From CAWEWH01 sp963812775 (lineage in GTDB: Bacteria; Pseudomonadota; Alphaproteobacteria; Rhizobiales; Beijerinckiaceae), in NCBI GenBank assembly GCA_963812775.1, contig CAWEWH010000007.1, forward strand, positions 744,001 through 808,000: DNA of 64,000 nt, in the 5' to 3' direction. Shown here piece by piece: positions 26,889 to 36,233 of the stretch (positions are counted from its first letter, which is position 1; the number at the start of each line of letters is the position of its first letter). Position numbers and translations under genes: made by a program. Below the pieces are notes generated by a model. It saw nothing but the letters and a program-made list of their open reading frames with translations, was not told the origin of the DNA and ran no database searches.

Positions 26889-27397
26889 GTGCCGGCTGGT
26901 GACGACACCTACAAGGCCGCGGAGGCGTTGCTGGTGTTTTGTCGGGAGCGAGGGCTGCTGCTGGCGACAGCCGAATCCTCCACGGAGGACTCGTCGCCGG
27001 CGCGCTGACCGACGTGCCGGGCTCATCGGATGTGGTCGACCGCGGCTTCGTCGTCTATTCCAACGAGGCGAAGCGCGAGCTCCTCGGCGTACCCGCGCAG
27101 CTCATCGAGGCGCACGGCGCCGTGAGCGAGCCCGTGGTGCGCGCCATGGCGGAGGGAGCTCTGTCGCGTTCACGCGCCGACATCACGGTCGCTGTGACGG
27201 GCGTTGCAGGTCCTGGCGGCGGCAGCGTGGAGAAACCCGCCGGGCTCATGCACTTCGCCGCCTCACGCCGCGGTCTTGCGACGCTTCACGTCGAGCGACG
27301 TTTCGGAGACATCGGGCGCGCCGAGGTGCGCCGCCGCTCCGTGCTCGAAGCGCTCGATCTCCTCAAGCGCATGGCGCAACTGTCGCAGGCGCGTTGA
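26889..27397 (+). CDS. pncC: CinA C-terminal/PncC-type nicotinamide-nucleotide amidohydrolase, one frameshift
   Basis: Stand-alone CinA C-terminal domain that deamidates NMN. GTG 26889 follows ispDF closely. The N-terminal part reads EALLVFCRERGLLLATAESS. A -1 shift near 26983-26988 (CACGGAGG, one G short of the expected Thr-Gly-Gly) is needed to continue GGLVAGALTDVPGSSDVV. Then YSNEAKRELLGV, GAVSEPVVRAMAEGAL and VTGVAGPGGG follow as in the family. The position usually held by Cys in AESCTGG is Ser here. Restored length about 170 residues. A sequence error is likelier than inactivation. Confidence 0.82.
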
Positions 27398-27415
27398 TTT
27401 TGCCGCCGGCCTCAT

Positions 27416-29695
27416 TCAAGGCCTGAACCTTCGCCAAATGGCGCCGATAATGTCGGCATGATCGTCCGTCCAGGCGCTCGTCGCACTGTCGCGCCGCAAG
27501 GGCTTCCAGTCCGCTGTCGTCGGAAGCGATCCGAGGTCCTCGACGCGCCGCGCCAGCACCACGACATGGGGATCGAACTCGAGGTCCGGCCGGTCGCCGC
27601 CGAAGCGATCGCGAGTCCAGGCAACGAGGCCCTCCGCCGCTCCTGCCGCGGCCACGACCGAAGCAAGTTCCATGTTGCGGTTTGACACATGCATCACGAT
27701 CAAGCCGTTGCCAGCGAGCTTCTGTGCGTAGAGCGCGATCGCCTCGCGTGTCAGAAGGTGTACAGGAATGGCGTCGGACGTGAAGGCATCGACGACGATC
27801 ACATCAAAGCCTCGGTCGCGCGCGTCTGCCACGGTGAGGCGGGCATCGCCGATGACGAAGGCAGCGTCGGGCGCGCAGGCGGAGATGAAGCGGAATTTTG
27901 CCGGATGGCGTGCAATCGCCACCACGTCAGGATCGATGTCATAGAATGACCATGTCTCGCCCGCTTGCTTGAAGCAGGCGAGCGATCCTGTGCCGACGCC
28001 GACAATGGCGACGTTCGCGAGCTTGCCGCCCCTCGCCTGCCGCGCCGCCAGGATCGGTTGTGCGATGGCCCCCTCGGCATGGTAGTAGGTCGTCGGCTTC
28101 GGCGGTCCTTCGACCGGCTTGCCGTCCGGCGAACGAACGCGCACCGCACCGTGAGCAGTGGTGCCATGCATGAGCACATGGAACTGCCGATCCGGCGTCT
28201 CGACGATCTTGTGGACGCCGAAGAAGGAGCGGACAGTCTCGAGGGGACGGATTGAGACGCTGTAGGTGCCGCTGATTGCCATGGCGAGCACGACGAGAGC
28301 GACGAGACGCGCCGGCTTTCCGCCCTGCAGCATGATGACGCCGGCGAGGCCGGCCAGCCCCCATTTGTACGCGAAGGCGGTCTCCTCGGGAGGCATCCAG
28401 CCGAAACCGAGACCGGGAACGACGAGCAGGACTGTGATGCCGAGAATGAGGGCCGCCGCGCGCAACTGGCGCTTGCGGTCCGGCGCGTCCCAGAGGCCCG
28501 GCCGGCAGAGGAGCCCGGCCACGATGAGCAACGGGTATTCGATGACCGTGGAAAAGACAGCCGGGGCGAGAAGGCCTGCGAACAGACCGCCGAGCACACC
28601 GCCCAGCGACATCCACAGATAGAACTCCGTCAGCTGCGCGGCCGCCGGGCGACGGCGAACAAGCTCGCCATGGCACACCATGGCGATCGAGAAGAAGCCG
28701 GCGAGGTGCAGCGCGATGGCGATCGGCCAACTGAACCCAAGCCCGTCCAGAGACGAGATGGCAGGCAGACCAATCATGATCGGCTGCAGACGCACCATGA
28801 GCGCATGCGAGAGGATCGGCTTGCGCTGGAACGTGATGATGAAGGTGACCAGGAACAGCGCCAACGGCACGACCCAGAACAGCGGTGCCGCTGCAACGTC
28901 GGTTGAGATGTGGGCGGTCACCGCGACGAGAAGGGCCGAGGGTACGAACGCGAAGGCCGTCCACGTCGCGCGTCGGCTCCAGCCGATCTGCTCGCCTGAT
29001 GCCACCACACTGGCGGCGACGCTCATGGGCTCGCGCCTGCGCACCACGAAAGCGGCCGAAAGCGCGACCGCGCCGATCAGCAAGGCAAACCCCCACGTCC
29101 ACAGCCGCGCCTGCTCGGCGAGCGTTGTCAGGGGCTCGACGAGAAACGGATAGGAGACGAGCGCCAAGAGGCTGCCGACGTTCGAGGCGCCATAGAGGAA
29201 GTACGGATCGTCGCGGTGCGGATGGCCGCTTCTCGCGAACCATGCCTGCAGGAGGGGCGCGTTGGCCGCCACGGCAAAGAACGGCGGTCCGATCGAGGCG
29301 GCGAAGAGGCCGAGCAGCCACAGCGCTTGCCCCTCGCTCGGCGGCCGGCCAAACCCGCCCGCGATGCCGATGGGCAGCGCCAGGACAAGCACGGCCGCCA
29401 TGACACAGATGTGGATGAGGGCGCCGTGGCGGGGCGAGAGCTTCTTGGTCAGCAGGTGCGCGTAGGCATAGCCGGCGAGCAGCGCGCTCTGGAAAAACAC
29501 CATGGCGACGGACCACACGCCAGGCGACCCGCCGAGCTTCGGCAGCACCATCTTGGCGAACATGGGCTGCACGGCAAAGAGCAGCAGCGCGGACAGGAAG
29601 AGCGTTGCCGTAAATGTCCCGAGACAGAGAAGATCCTGTCGGGAGTTGGCGCGAACCTCTGAAGCAGCTGTCATGGTAATGGGGCTAGTGCTCAT
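27416..29695 (-). CDS. Fused membrane transporter-like/spermidine-synthase-like protein
   Basis: 759 residues. The N-terminal 470 or so contain about 14 hydrophobic segments with an MFS-like look (ATLFLSALLLFAVQPMFAKMVLP; GVWSVAMVFFQSALLAGYAYAH). The soluble C-terminal part is a spermidine-synthase-type Rossmann fold: NVAIVGVGTGSLACF then YDIDPDVVAIA, GDARLTVAD and FDVIVVDAFTSDAIPVHLLT. Such fused MFS/SpeE-like proteins are widespread but their product is not established, and aminopropyltransferase activity should not be assumed. It is inserted between pncC and coq10, which are usually closer in relatives. Confidence 0.85.
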   Translation of the reverse strand: MSTSPITMTAASEVRANSRQDLLCLGTFTATLFLSALLLFAVQPMFAKMVLPKLGGSPGVWSVAMVFFQSALLAGYAYAHLLTKKLSPRHGALIHICVMAAVLVLALPIGIAGGFGRPPSEGQALWLLGLFAASIGPPFFAVAANAPLLQAWFARSGHPHRDDPYFLYGASNVGSLLALVSYPFLVEPLTTLAEQARLWTWGFALLIGAVALSAAFVVRRREPMSVAASVVASGEQIGWSRRATWTAFAFVPSALLVAVTAHISTDVAAAPLFWVVPLALFLVTFIITFQRKPILSHALMVRLQPIMIGLPAISSLDGLGFSWPIAIALHLAGFFSIAMVCHGELVRRRPAAAQLTEFYLWMSLGGVLGGLFAGLLAPAVFSTVIEYPLLIVAGLLCRPGLWDAPDRKRQLRAAALILGITVLLVVPGLGFGWMPPEETAFAYKWGLAGLAGVIMLQGGKPARLVALVVLAMAISGTYSVSIRPLETVRSFFGVHKIVETPDRQFHVLMHGTTAHGAVRVRSPDGKPVEGPPKPTTYYHAEGAIAQPILAARQARGGKLANVAIVGVGTGSLACFKQAGETWSFYDIDPDVVAIARHPAKFRFISACAPDAAFVIGDARLTVADARDRGFDVIVVDAFTSDAIPVHLLTREAIALYAQKLAGNGLIVMHVSNRNMELASVVAAAGAAEGLVAWTRDRFGGDRPDLEFDPHVVVLARRVEDLGSLPTTADWKPLRRDSATSAWTDDHADIIGAIWRRFRP

Positions 29696-29769
29696 GGCCG
29701 GGCCCTGGCGAGAGCCCCCAAGGCTATCGAGGCGACCTTAAGGTGGGCTTACCGCCCAAGGCGCGGGAA

Positions 29770-30252
29770 TTACAGGGCTTCACCCGGCGCCAGCTTCGCG
29801 CGGCGGCCGTAGACGGCGGCGGCCCGCGCCTCGAACGCGTCGGTGAACTTGCGGAAGGCGCGCTCAAACACCGCGCCTACGAGAAGCGCCAGTGTCCGGC
29901 TTCTGAATTCGTACGAGATGAAGAAGGAGATGATGCTGCCGCCACTCCCGTCGGGGCTGAACAGCCAGCGGTTCTCCAGATGCCGGAAGGGCCCATTGAT
30001 GTAGCCCACAAGGATCTGCAGGTTGGCACGATCAAGCACGGCGCGGCTCGTGAAGCGTTCGCGGATGGCCTTGTAGCCGACGCTCATCTCGGCGACGATC
30101 ACCTCAGTGCCGTCGCCGGCGGCGGTCCGTCGCAGTAATCGCATGCCCGTGCACAAGGGCAGGAATTCCGGATAGCGCTCGACATCGGCCACGAGGTCGA
30201 ACATCTGCTCGGGCGTATAGGGGACCTGGCGCGTGGTCTTGAAGGACGGCAT
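29770..30252 (-). CDS. COQ10/RatA family polyketide-cyclase-like protein
   Basis: 160-residue START-like lipid-binding protein: TRQVPYTPEQMFDLVADVER then YPEFLPLCTGMRLL, VGYKAIRERFTSRAVLD and a C-terminal SLALLVGAVFERAFRKFT-type helix. In alphaproteobacteria and mitochondria this family binds ubiquinone and aids respiration; in E. coli the homologue is called RatA, which was reported to inhibit ribosome assembly. The neighbouring lipA and pdh genes favour the quinone role here. Confidence 0.88.
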   Translation of the reverse strand: MPSFKTTRQVPYTPEQMFDLVADVERYPEFLPLCTGMRLLRRTAAGDGTEVIVAEMSVGYKAIRERFTSRAVLDRANLQILVGYINGPFRHLENRWLFSPDGSGGSIISFFISYEFRSRTLALLVGAVFERAFRKFTDAFEARAAAVYGRRAKLAPGEAL

Positions 30253-30307
30253 TGCCTCGACTTAGCCGCGCCCACCCGTACGAACAAGCACCACGGGACG
30301 CCGCGGT

Positions 30308-31267
30308 TTAGCGCACCGCGCGGCTCAGCCGCGCGGCCTTGAGCTTGGCGAAGTCCTCGCCGGCGTGATGGGACGAGCGCGTCAGTGGGCTCGCCGAGAC
30401 CATCAGGAAGCCCTTGGCATAGGCGGTGGTCTCGAGGCCGGCGAATTCCTCCGGCGGCACGAAGCGGACCACCCCGTGATGCTTGCGAGTGGGCTGCAGA
30501 TACTGCCCGATGGTTAGGAAGTCGACGTCGGCCGAACGCAGATCGTCCATGAGCTGCAGCACCTCGGCGCGGTCTTCCCCCAGCCCCACCATGATGCCCG
30601 ACTTGGTGAAGATAGTCGGGTCGATCTCCTTGACCCGCTGCAGCAGCCGCACCGAGTGGAAGTAGCGGGCGCCTGGCCGCACGCTCAGATATTTCGACGG
30701 CACGGTCTCCAGGTTGTGGTTGAACACGTCGGGCTTGGCCGCCACAACCGCATCGAGGGCACCGTCCTTGCGTAGAAAATCTGGCGTCAGGACCTCGATC
30801 GTCGTTTGCGGCGAGTGGGCGCGGATGGCGCCGATGACGGCTGCGAAGTGCCCGGCCCCGCCATCGTCGAGATCGTCACGGTCAACTGACGTGATGACGA
30901 CGTGCGACAGGCCGAGCGCCTCGACGGCGGCCGCGACCCGTGCCGGCTCGGCCGCGTCGACCGCCTGCGGCAGGCCAGTCTTGACATTGCAGAAGGCACA
31001 GGCGCGCGTGCACGTGTCACCCAGGATCATGAAGGTGGCGTGCTTCTTCTCCCAGCATTCGCCGATATTGGGGCAGCCAGCTTCTTCGCAAACGGTGACG
31101 AGATTGTTGTCGCGCACGATGCGGCTCGTGGCAGCGAACGCCGCCGAGCCCGGTGCCTTGACGCGAATCCACGGCGGCTTGCGCAGCACGGGCTGGTCCG
31201 CCCTATGTGCCTTCTCCGGGTGCCGGGGACGGGCATCTCTGTTCAACAGGTCGACGAGAACCGCCAT
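30308..31267 (-). CDS. lipA: Lipoyl synthase
   Basis: 319-residue radical-SAM enzyme that inserts two sulfurs into octanoyl groups on E2-type lipoyl domains. The auxiliary cluster motif CEEAGCPNIGEC lies near residue 60 and the radical-SAM motif CTRACAFC near residue 85. The C-terminal SSHHAGE supplies the serine ligand of the auxiliary cluster. It supplies the cofactor needed by the pyruvate dehydrogenase complex encoded about 2 kb upstream on the same strand. Confidence 0.97.
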   Translation of the reverse strand: MAVLVDLLNRDARPRHPEKAHRADQPVLRKPPWIRVKAPGSAAFAATSRIVRDNNLVTVCEEAGCPNIGECWEKKHATFMILGDTCTRACAFCNVKTGLPQAVDAAEPARVAAAVEALGLSHVVITSVDRDDLDDGGAGHFAAVIGAIRAHSPQTTIEVLTPDFLRKDGALDAVVAAKPDVFNHNLETVPSKYLSVRPGARYFHSVRLLQRVKEIDPTIFTKSGIMVGLGEDRAEVLQLMDDLRSADVDFLTIGQYLQPTRKHHGVVRFVPPEEFAGLETTAYAKGFLMVSASPLTRSSHHAGEDFAKLKAARLSRAVR

Positions 31268-31345
31268 GGATCCTATCTAGGGGGTCGGCGCCTCGCCGGC
31301 AACGATTCTGGGCCCGCTTGGTTGAGATCGCGTTGTTTTCCAGTC

Positions 31346-31645
31346 CTAGCTCGGCCCGGGCGCCGCGCTACGCCCGCGAATGGTGCGGTAGACGATGATC
31401 ACCGCGATGGCGCCGAGGGTGGCCGAGATGAGGTTGTTCAGCTTTCCATAGACGTCGATGCCCAGAAGCCCAGCCACGAAGTTTCCCACCACGGCCCCGA
31501 GGATGCCCATGCCGATATTGGCAAAGATGCCCATACTGGCACGTGTGACCTTCTCGGCGATGTAGCCGGCGGCCGCGCCAATGAGAATGGCCCACAAGAA
31601 GGTCACGCCAGGCTGGCCAAGGGCCCCGTAGATCCGCTCTTCCAT
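31346..31645 (-). CDS. GlsB/YeaQ/YmgE family membrane protein
   Basis: 99-residue transglycosylase-associated family protein with three glycine-rich membrane helices (FLWAILIGAAAGYIAEKVT; IGMGILGAVVGNFVAGLLG; LISATLGAIAVIIVYRTI). Family members are stress-induced inner-membrane proteins without a known biochemical activity. It is commonly found between lipA and the pdh genes in this order. Confidence 0.88.
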   Translation of the reverse strand: MEERIYGALGQPGVTFLWAILIGAAAGYIAEKVTRASMGIFANIGMGILGAVVGNFVAGLLGIDVYGKLNNLISATLGAIAVIIVYRTIRGRSAAPGPS

Positions 31646-31712
31646 CGTCGTCCTCCTTCAGGAGCAGTCTACCTAGGCATTCCGCTTGCCCCACGCAATC
31701 AGCGGGCCCTTC

Positions 31713-32442
31713 TCAACCAAGAAACTCGGCGCTTTCGAGCGCCAACCGAAACTCCAGGTTTTGGAATTGCTTGAAAATACGTTCGAGCCAAGGCCGCAGG
31801 CTGAACTGCTCGACAATGGAGATGTCGGCTGTCGGCTCACGCAGCACTTCCGCCAGGCTGAGACCCGCGCGGCCCAAGAATTCGTTTCAGTACGGGATCG
31901 CAGCGCGGCACTACGAGACGCCGATGGGGCGGAAGGAGCGCGAAGGCGTCGACGGCTGCCTGACCGAGCGAAACGGCCCCCTCGTTCTGGACGGCAACCA
32001 CGCCGCGCTTTGGCCATTGCCTGGCAATCTGCATGCAGGTCTCTGCGATGGTGCTGGTCTCGTCGCTGTGGAGCAGGAAAACCGGCGTGACGCCGGCGCG
32101 ATGCGCTTCGGCGAAGAATTCGAGTTCCTCCGCCAGCGCGAAGAACGGCCGATAGGAAACGTGCCAAAGGTCGACGACCTTCGGAATGCCGTCTGGGACA
32201 AGGATGCGGTCGATGAGGGCCACCTGCCCTCTCGCCGTCCCGAGGTCGGCAACGGTGCAGCGCTCGCCGAAGAATCGCGGCAGGACCGGCTCGTGAGGGT
32301 TTGTATCGAACAACAGCGCGTCGTGACCGCGCGAAACGCAATAGTCTCCGAGAAGCCGCGCCGTCGTCGATTTGCCGACCCGGGCGTACGGCGAACAGAC
32401 AAGGAAAATCTGCGTTGGCCGCTGCATGGCTGTTGATGTCAT
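31713..32442 (-). CDS. ParA/MinD-like P-loop protein with degenerate Walker A, one frameshift
   Basis: About 243 residues when repaired. The N-terminus is a P-loop of the ParA type, but the signature lysine and glycines are replaced: SPYARVGKSTTARLL instead of KGGVGKTT. A ParA-like strand follows (ALLFDTNPHEP), and VVDLWHV is in the Walker B position. A +1 shift at 31885-31887 (CTGAAACGAATTC; AAC expected) is needed to add the conserved-looking tail NEFLGRAGLSLAEVL ending EFRLALESAEFLG. I do not recognise a named family. It lies 54 bases downstream of a second ParA-like gene, so the two probably act together. Function unknown. Confidence 0.6.
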
Positions 32443-32496
32443 CCCGCCGGCACCTTGCCTTGGCGCCGACGGCTGATCATACGCCAGCAGCTTGTG

Positions 32497-33237
32497 CTAA
32501 GCAGCCTTTTTCGCCTTGGCCGCCACCAAGTCCGTGACCTTGATACGCTCGAACTCGGACACGACGTTGCGCATCCACGTGCGCACGTAGCCTCGCAGCA
32601 CGAAAGAATTATTTCCCGGCTTGCCCTCGCTCCCCTTGTTCTCGATGAATTCCGAGAACGGCACGCCGCACAGCTCGACCTGCTCGTAGGCGAGTTCGTT
32701 GAGCTTCGGAATCGTCACGTCGACAGCGCTCTTCACCTTGTTGAAATAGGTCTTGTAGGTGGCCGGATCCCACTCGAAGAAGGTCGTGTCGTTGATGTGG
32801 TTCTTGACCAGGAAATAGTGCGCATCGTTGACGAACGGCTGCGTGGCGGCGATCTCGCTGAGGGAGGAGATCGAGGGTCCGAGGATGTGGAAAAGGCCGA
32901 GATTGTACTCCCGGTCGCGTACTGCATCGAGGAAGCCGGTGTCGCGCAGTGCCGCGAGGGTCGAGCCGAGCTGGCCGGCGCGAACGTCGACCACGGTCAC
33001 CTTGAAGTCGGCAGTCTCCAAGGTGTCGATGACGCGCATCTGGTCGCTCGCCTGAGTGAGGTCGACGATCTCGGTCTGGTCCGGATGAAAGCGCTTCAAG
33101 GCGCCGCGCGGCGCCTCGGAATCGAAGGCGCGGGTGGGAATATTGCGCCCGGCGAAGAAATCGAGAAGTGCCCGGCTGATCGTGGTCTTGCCGACGCCGC
33201 CCTTGTCGGCGCCGACCAGAATGAGAGCAGGAGTCAT
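32497..33237 (-). CDS. ParA/MinD-like ATPase, function unknown
   Basis: 246 residues beginning MTPALILVGADKGGVGKTTI, a complete deviant Walker A with signature lysine. A ParA-type switch region is suggested by AFDSEAPRGALKRFHP, and VTVVDVRAG occupies the Walker B position. The C-terminal half (KNHINDTTFFEWDPATYKTY; ELCGVPFSEFIENK) is not one I recognise. The C-terminus is lysine/alanine-rich, possibly a membrane or DNA contact. No ParB, parS or plasmid gene is nearby, so chromosome partition is not implied. ATG 33237 is preferred over the upstream in-frame ATG at 33288 because it starts directly before the P-loop strand. Confidence 0.75.
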   Translation of the reverse strand: MTPALILVGADKGGVGKTTISRALLDFFAGRNIPTRAFDSEAPRGALKRFHPDQTEIVDLTQASDQMRVIDTLETADFKVTVVDVRAGQLGSTLAALRDTGFLDAVRDREYNLGLFHILGPSISSLSEIAATQPFVNDAHYFLVKNHINDTTFFEWDPATYKTYFNKVKSAVDVTIPKLNELAYEQVELCGVPFSEFIENKGSEGKPGNNSFVLRGYVRTWMRNVVSEFERIKVTDLVAAKAKKAA

Positions 33238-33377
33238 CAATGCCTCCAAATGACGCGTTTGCTTGAGCGCCCCCCGGCGGCCCCGCAACCATCTCGGCTT
33301 ATAGCATGCGATTTTTTCCTATCCAGCCCCTATTCGGAAGGGGGAGGCGGTTCACCGCGAGCGTTGCCGCGGGCGGT

Positions 33378-34814
33378 TCAGACGTGGATTACGCGCCCAT
33401 AGGCGTCGAGCACGCTCTCGTGCATGGCTTCCGAGAGGGTCGGATGCGGAAACACGGCGTGCATCAGCTCCTCCTCCGTGGTCTCCAGGTTCATGGCGAT
33501 GACGAAGCCCTGGATCAACTCCGTCACTTCGGCACCAACCAGATGGGCGCCGAGTAGCCTGCCGGTCTTCTTGTCGAAGATCGTCTTCACCAGGCCATCG
33601 GGCTCGCCGAGCGCGATGGCCTTGCCGTTGCCAAGGAAGGGAAAGCGGCCGACGCGGATGTCGTAGCCTTCCCCCTTGGCCTTGGCCTCGGTGAGACCGA
33701 CGGAAGCGATCTGCGGCTGGCAATAGGTGCAACCGGGGATCATCGCCTTGTCGAGGGGATGGGCGAGGAGCCCCTTGATGGCCTCGACGCATAGCGTGCC
33801 CTCGTGCTCGGCTTTATGGGCCAGCATCGGTGGGCCGGCCACGTCGCCGATGGCGTAGATGCCGGCCACGTTGGTGCGGCCAAGGCCGTCGGTGACAATG
33901 CTGCCGCGGTCGAGCTCGATGCCGAGTTTGTCGAGGCCGAGATTCTCGACATTGCCGACGACACCGACCGCCGAGATGACGCGCTCGGCGGCAATTTGTT
34001 GCTGCGCCTTGCCGTCGTCGACGGTCGCCATGACCCCGCTTGCGCCCTTGTCGAGCTTCGTCACCTTGGCGCCGGTCAGGATCTTGATGCCCTGCTTCTC
34101 GAAACGCTTGCGGGCGTGCGCGGCGATCTCGGCGTCTTCGACCGGCAGTATCTGCGGCAGCACTTCGACGACGGTGACCTCGACGCCCATGGTCCGGTAG
34201 AACGAGGCGAACTCGATGCCGATGGCGCCGGAACCCACCACCAAGAGCGACTTCGGCATCGTGTTCGGCACCATAGCTTCGAAATAGGTCCAGATCAGCT
34301 TGCCGTCGGGCTCGAGCCCCGGCAGCACGCGCGGGCGGGCGCCAGTGGCGATGATGATGTGCTTGGCCGCATAGGTGCCCTCGCCCTTCGCGCCCTTGGG
34401 GGCCGGAACGGGCGGGCCTTGCACCGACTTTGCCGGGGCCTTGACGGCGATCTCGCCGGGCTTAGTGATCGTCGCCTCGCCCCAGATCACGTCGATCTTG
34501 TTTTTCTTCATCAGGAAGCCGACGCCGTCATTGAGACGCTTGGAAACGCCGCGCGAGCGCGCCACTACGGCCTTGGCGTCGAAGCCCGGATTGTCGGCCT
34601 TGAGGCCGAACTCCTGGGCATGGGTGATGTAGTGGAAGACCTCGGCGGAGCGCAGCAGCGCCTTGGTGGGGATGCAGCCCCAGTTGAGGCAGATGCCGCC
34701 GAGATGCTCGCGCTCGACGACGGCCGTCTTGAAGCCGAGCTGGGCGGCCCGGATGGCGGTGACATAGCCGCCGGGCCCGGCACCGATGACGATGATGTCG
34801 TACGCGTCCGGCAT
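33378..34814 (-). CDS. lpdA: Dihydrolipoyl dehydrogenase (E3 of pyruvate dehydrogenase)
   Basis: 478-residue FAD flavoprotein that reoxidises dihydrolipoyl groups with NAD+. FAD motif VIGAGPGGYVTAIRAAQLG at the N-terminus, redox-active disulfide GGICLNWGCIPTK near residue 40, NAD motif VVGSGAIGIEFASF near residue 195 and the C-terminal active-site HPTLSEAMHE. Last gene of the pdh operon, starting two bases after the E2 stop. Confidence 0.97.
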   Translation of the reverse strand: MPDAYDIIVIGAGPGGYVTAIRAAQLGFKTAVVEREHLGGICLNWGCIPTKALLRSAEVFHYITHAQEFGLKADNPGFDAKAVVARSRGVSKRLNDGVGFLMKKNKIDVIWGEATITKPGEIAVKAPAKSVQGPPVPAPKGAKGEGTYAAKHIIIATGARPRVLPGLEPDGKLIWTYFEAMVPNTMPKSLLVVGSGAIGIEFASFYRTMGVEVTVVEVLPQILPVEDAEIAAHARKRFEKQGIKILTGAKVTKLDKGASGVMATVDDGKAQQQIAAERVISAVGVVGNVENLGLDKLGIELDRGSIVTDGLGRTNVAGIYAIGDVAGPPMLAHKAEHEGTLCVEAIKGLLAHPLDKAMIPGCTYCQPQIASVGLTEAKAKGEGYDIRVGRFPFLGNGKAIALGEPDGLVKTIFDKKTGRLLGAHLVGAEVTELIQGFVIAMNLETTEEELMHAVFPHPTLSEAMHESVLDAYGRVIHV

Positions 34815-34815
34815 C

Positions 34816-36222
34816 TCACACCAACATCATCGCCGGGTTCTCGATGCACTGCTTGAATGCGCCGAGGAGCTCAGAACCGAGCGCCCCGTCGACAGCGCGG
34901 TGATCGGTAGACAGCGTCACCGTCATCAAGGTCGCCACGGTAGGCGCGCCATCCTTGACGATCACCCGCTTCTCACTCGCCCCGACCGCGAGGATCGTGG
35001 CGTGCGGCGGATTGATGACGGCGGCAAAATCCTTGATGCCGTACATGCCGAGATTGGACACGGCCGTCGTGCCGCCCTGGTATTCCTCGGGCTTGAGGCG
35101 CCGGTTCCTGGCGCGGGCGATGAAGTCCTTCATCTCATTCGAGATGGCCGCCAGCCCCTTGGTCTCGGCCTTGCGTACGATCGGCGTGATCAATCCGCCC
35201 GGTATGGCGACCGCGACGCCCACATCGGCGTGCGTGTGCCGCAGCATCACCGTCTCGGTCCAAGTCACGTTGGCGTTCGGCACGCGCATCATGGCGGCGG
35301 CGAGCGCCTTGATGACGAAGTCGTTGACCGACACTTTGAATGCCGGCTTGCCGTCCTTCATCGGCGCCGAAGCGTTGATGGCCTCGCGGGCCGCAAGCAG
35401 CGCGTCAACCTCGCAATCGATGGTCAGATAGAAGTGCGGGATCGTCTGCTTCGCCTCGGTGATGCGGCGGGCGACGATCTTGCGGATCGAGTCGTGGGGA
35501 ATTTCCTCGTAGCTGCCAGGCTCGAACAGTTTCGCAATCTGCTGGTCGGCCATGCCGCTGACGACCGGTCGCGGCTGCGCCGGCGCCTGCGTGGGTCCCG
35601 GTCGTTGCGGCGCCCCTGCGGCGGGCATCTGGCGCGCCGTGCCGCCGCTCACGGCGCCGCGAACGTCACGCTCGATGATGCGGCCGTGCGGCCCCGAGCC
35701 GTTGATGCTGGCGAGATCGAGGTTGGCTTCGCGCGCTAGCCGACGGGCGAGCGGCGAGGCGAAGATGCGGCCCGCATCACCATCATGGCCGTTGCCGGTC
35801 GGGGTCCGCGCTCCGGCCGCTGGGCCGGCGTTGGCCGTGTTTCTCCCGACCGCCGCGGCCGCTGGTCGTTCGCCTCCCTCCGCGGGCGCGACTGGGGGGG
35901 CCGGCGGGGCTGCAGCCGCTGGGGGCGTCGCCGGCTTCGGCGCACCGGCACCGCTCGCCGCGGCAGCCTTCACGTCCTCGCCTTCCGCCGCAATGACCGC
36001 GATCGGCTGGTTGACGGGAATGTCCTGCGTGCCTTCCGCCACCAAGATCTTGGCCAGCACGCCCTCATCGACGGCTTCCATCTCCATGGTCGCCTTGTCG
36101 GTCTCGATCTCGGCGATGACGTCGCCGGATTTCACCGTGTCGCCCTCCTGCTTCAGCCACTTGGTCAGGTTGCCCTTCTCCATCGTGGGCGACAGCGCCG
36201 GCATGAGCACGTTGACGGGCAT
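34816..36222 (-). CDS. pdhC: Dihydrolipoamide acetyltransferase (E2 of pyruvate dehydrogenase)
   Basis: 468 residues: N-terminal lipoyl domain (EIETDKATMEMEAVDEG, lipoyl-Lys near residue 43), a Pro/Ala-rich swinging linker, a peripheral-subunit-binding domain (FASPLARRLAREANLDLASI near residue 155), a second linker and the catalytic domain ending with the DHRAVDG motif near residue 440. Forms the core of the pyruvate dehydrogenase complex and transfers acetyl groups to CoA. Sits between the DUF5076 gene and lpdA. Confidence 0.97.
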   Translation of the reverse strand: MPVNVLMPALSPTMEKGNLTKWLKQEGDTVKSGDVIAEIETDKATMEMEAVDEGVLAKILVAEGTQDIPVNQPIAVIAAEGEDVKAAAASGAGAPKPATPPAAAAPPAPPVAPAEGGERPAAAAVGRNTANAGPAAGARTPTGNGHDGDAGRIFASPLARRLAREANLDLASINGSGPHGRIIERDVRGAVSGGTARQMPAAGAPQRPGPTQAPAQPRPVVSGMADQQIAKLFEPGSYEEIPHDSIRKIVARRITEAKQTIPHFYLTIDCEVDALLAAREAINASAPMKDGKPAFKVSVNDFVIKALAAAMMRVPNANVTWTETVMLRHTHADVGVAVAIPGGLITPIVRKAETKGLAAISNEMKDFIARARNRRLKPEEYQGGTTAVSNLGMYGIKDFAAVINPPHATILAVGASEKRVIVKDGAPTVATLMTVTLSTDHRAVDGALGSELLGAFKQCIENPAMMLV

Positions 36223-36233
36223 AGCGAGCTTCC

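Noticed and set aside
32497..33237. Plasmid or chromosome partition locus
   Set aside because: ParA-like ATPases are present, but there is no ParB gene, no parS repeats and no replication gene nearby; the context is core metabolic genes.
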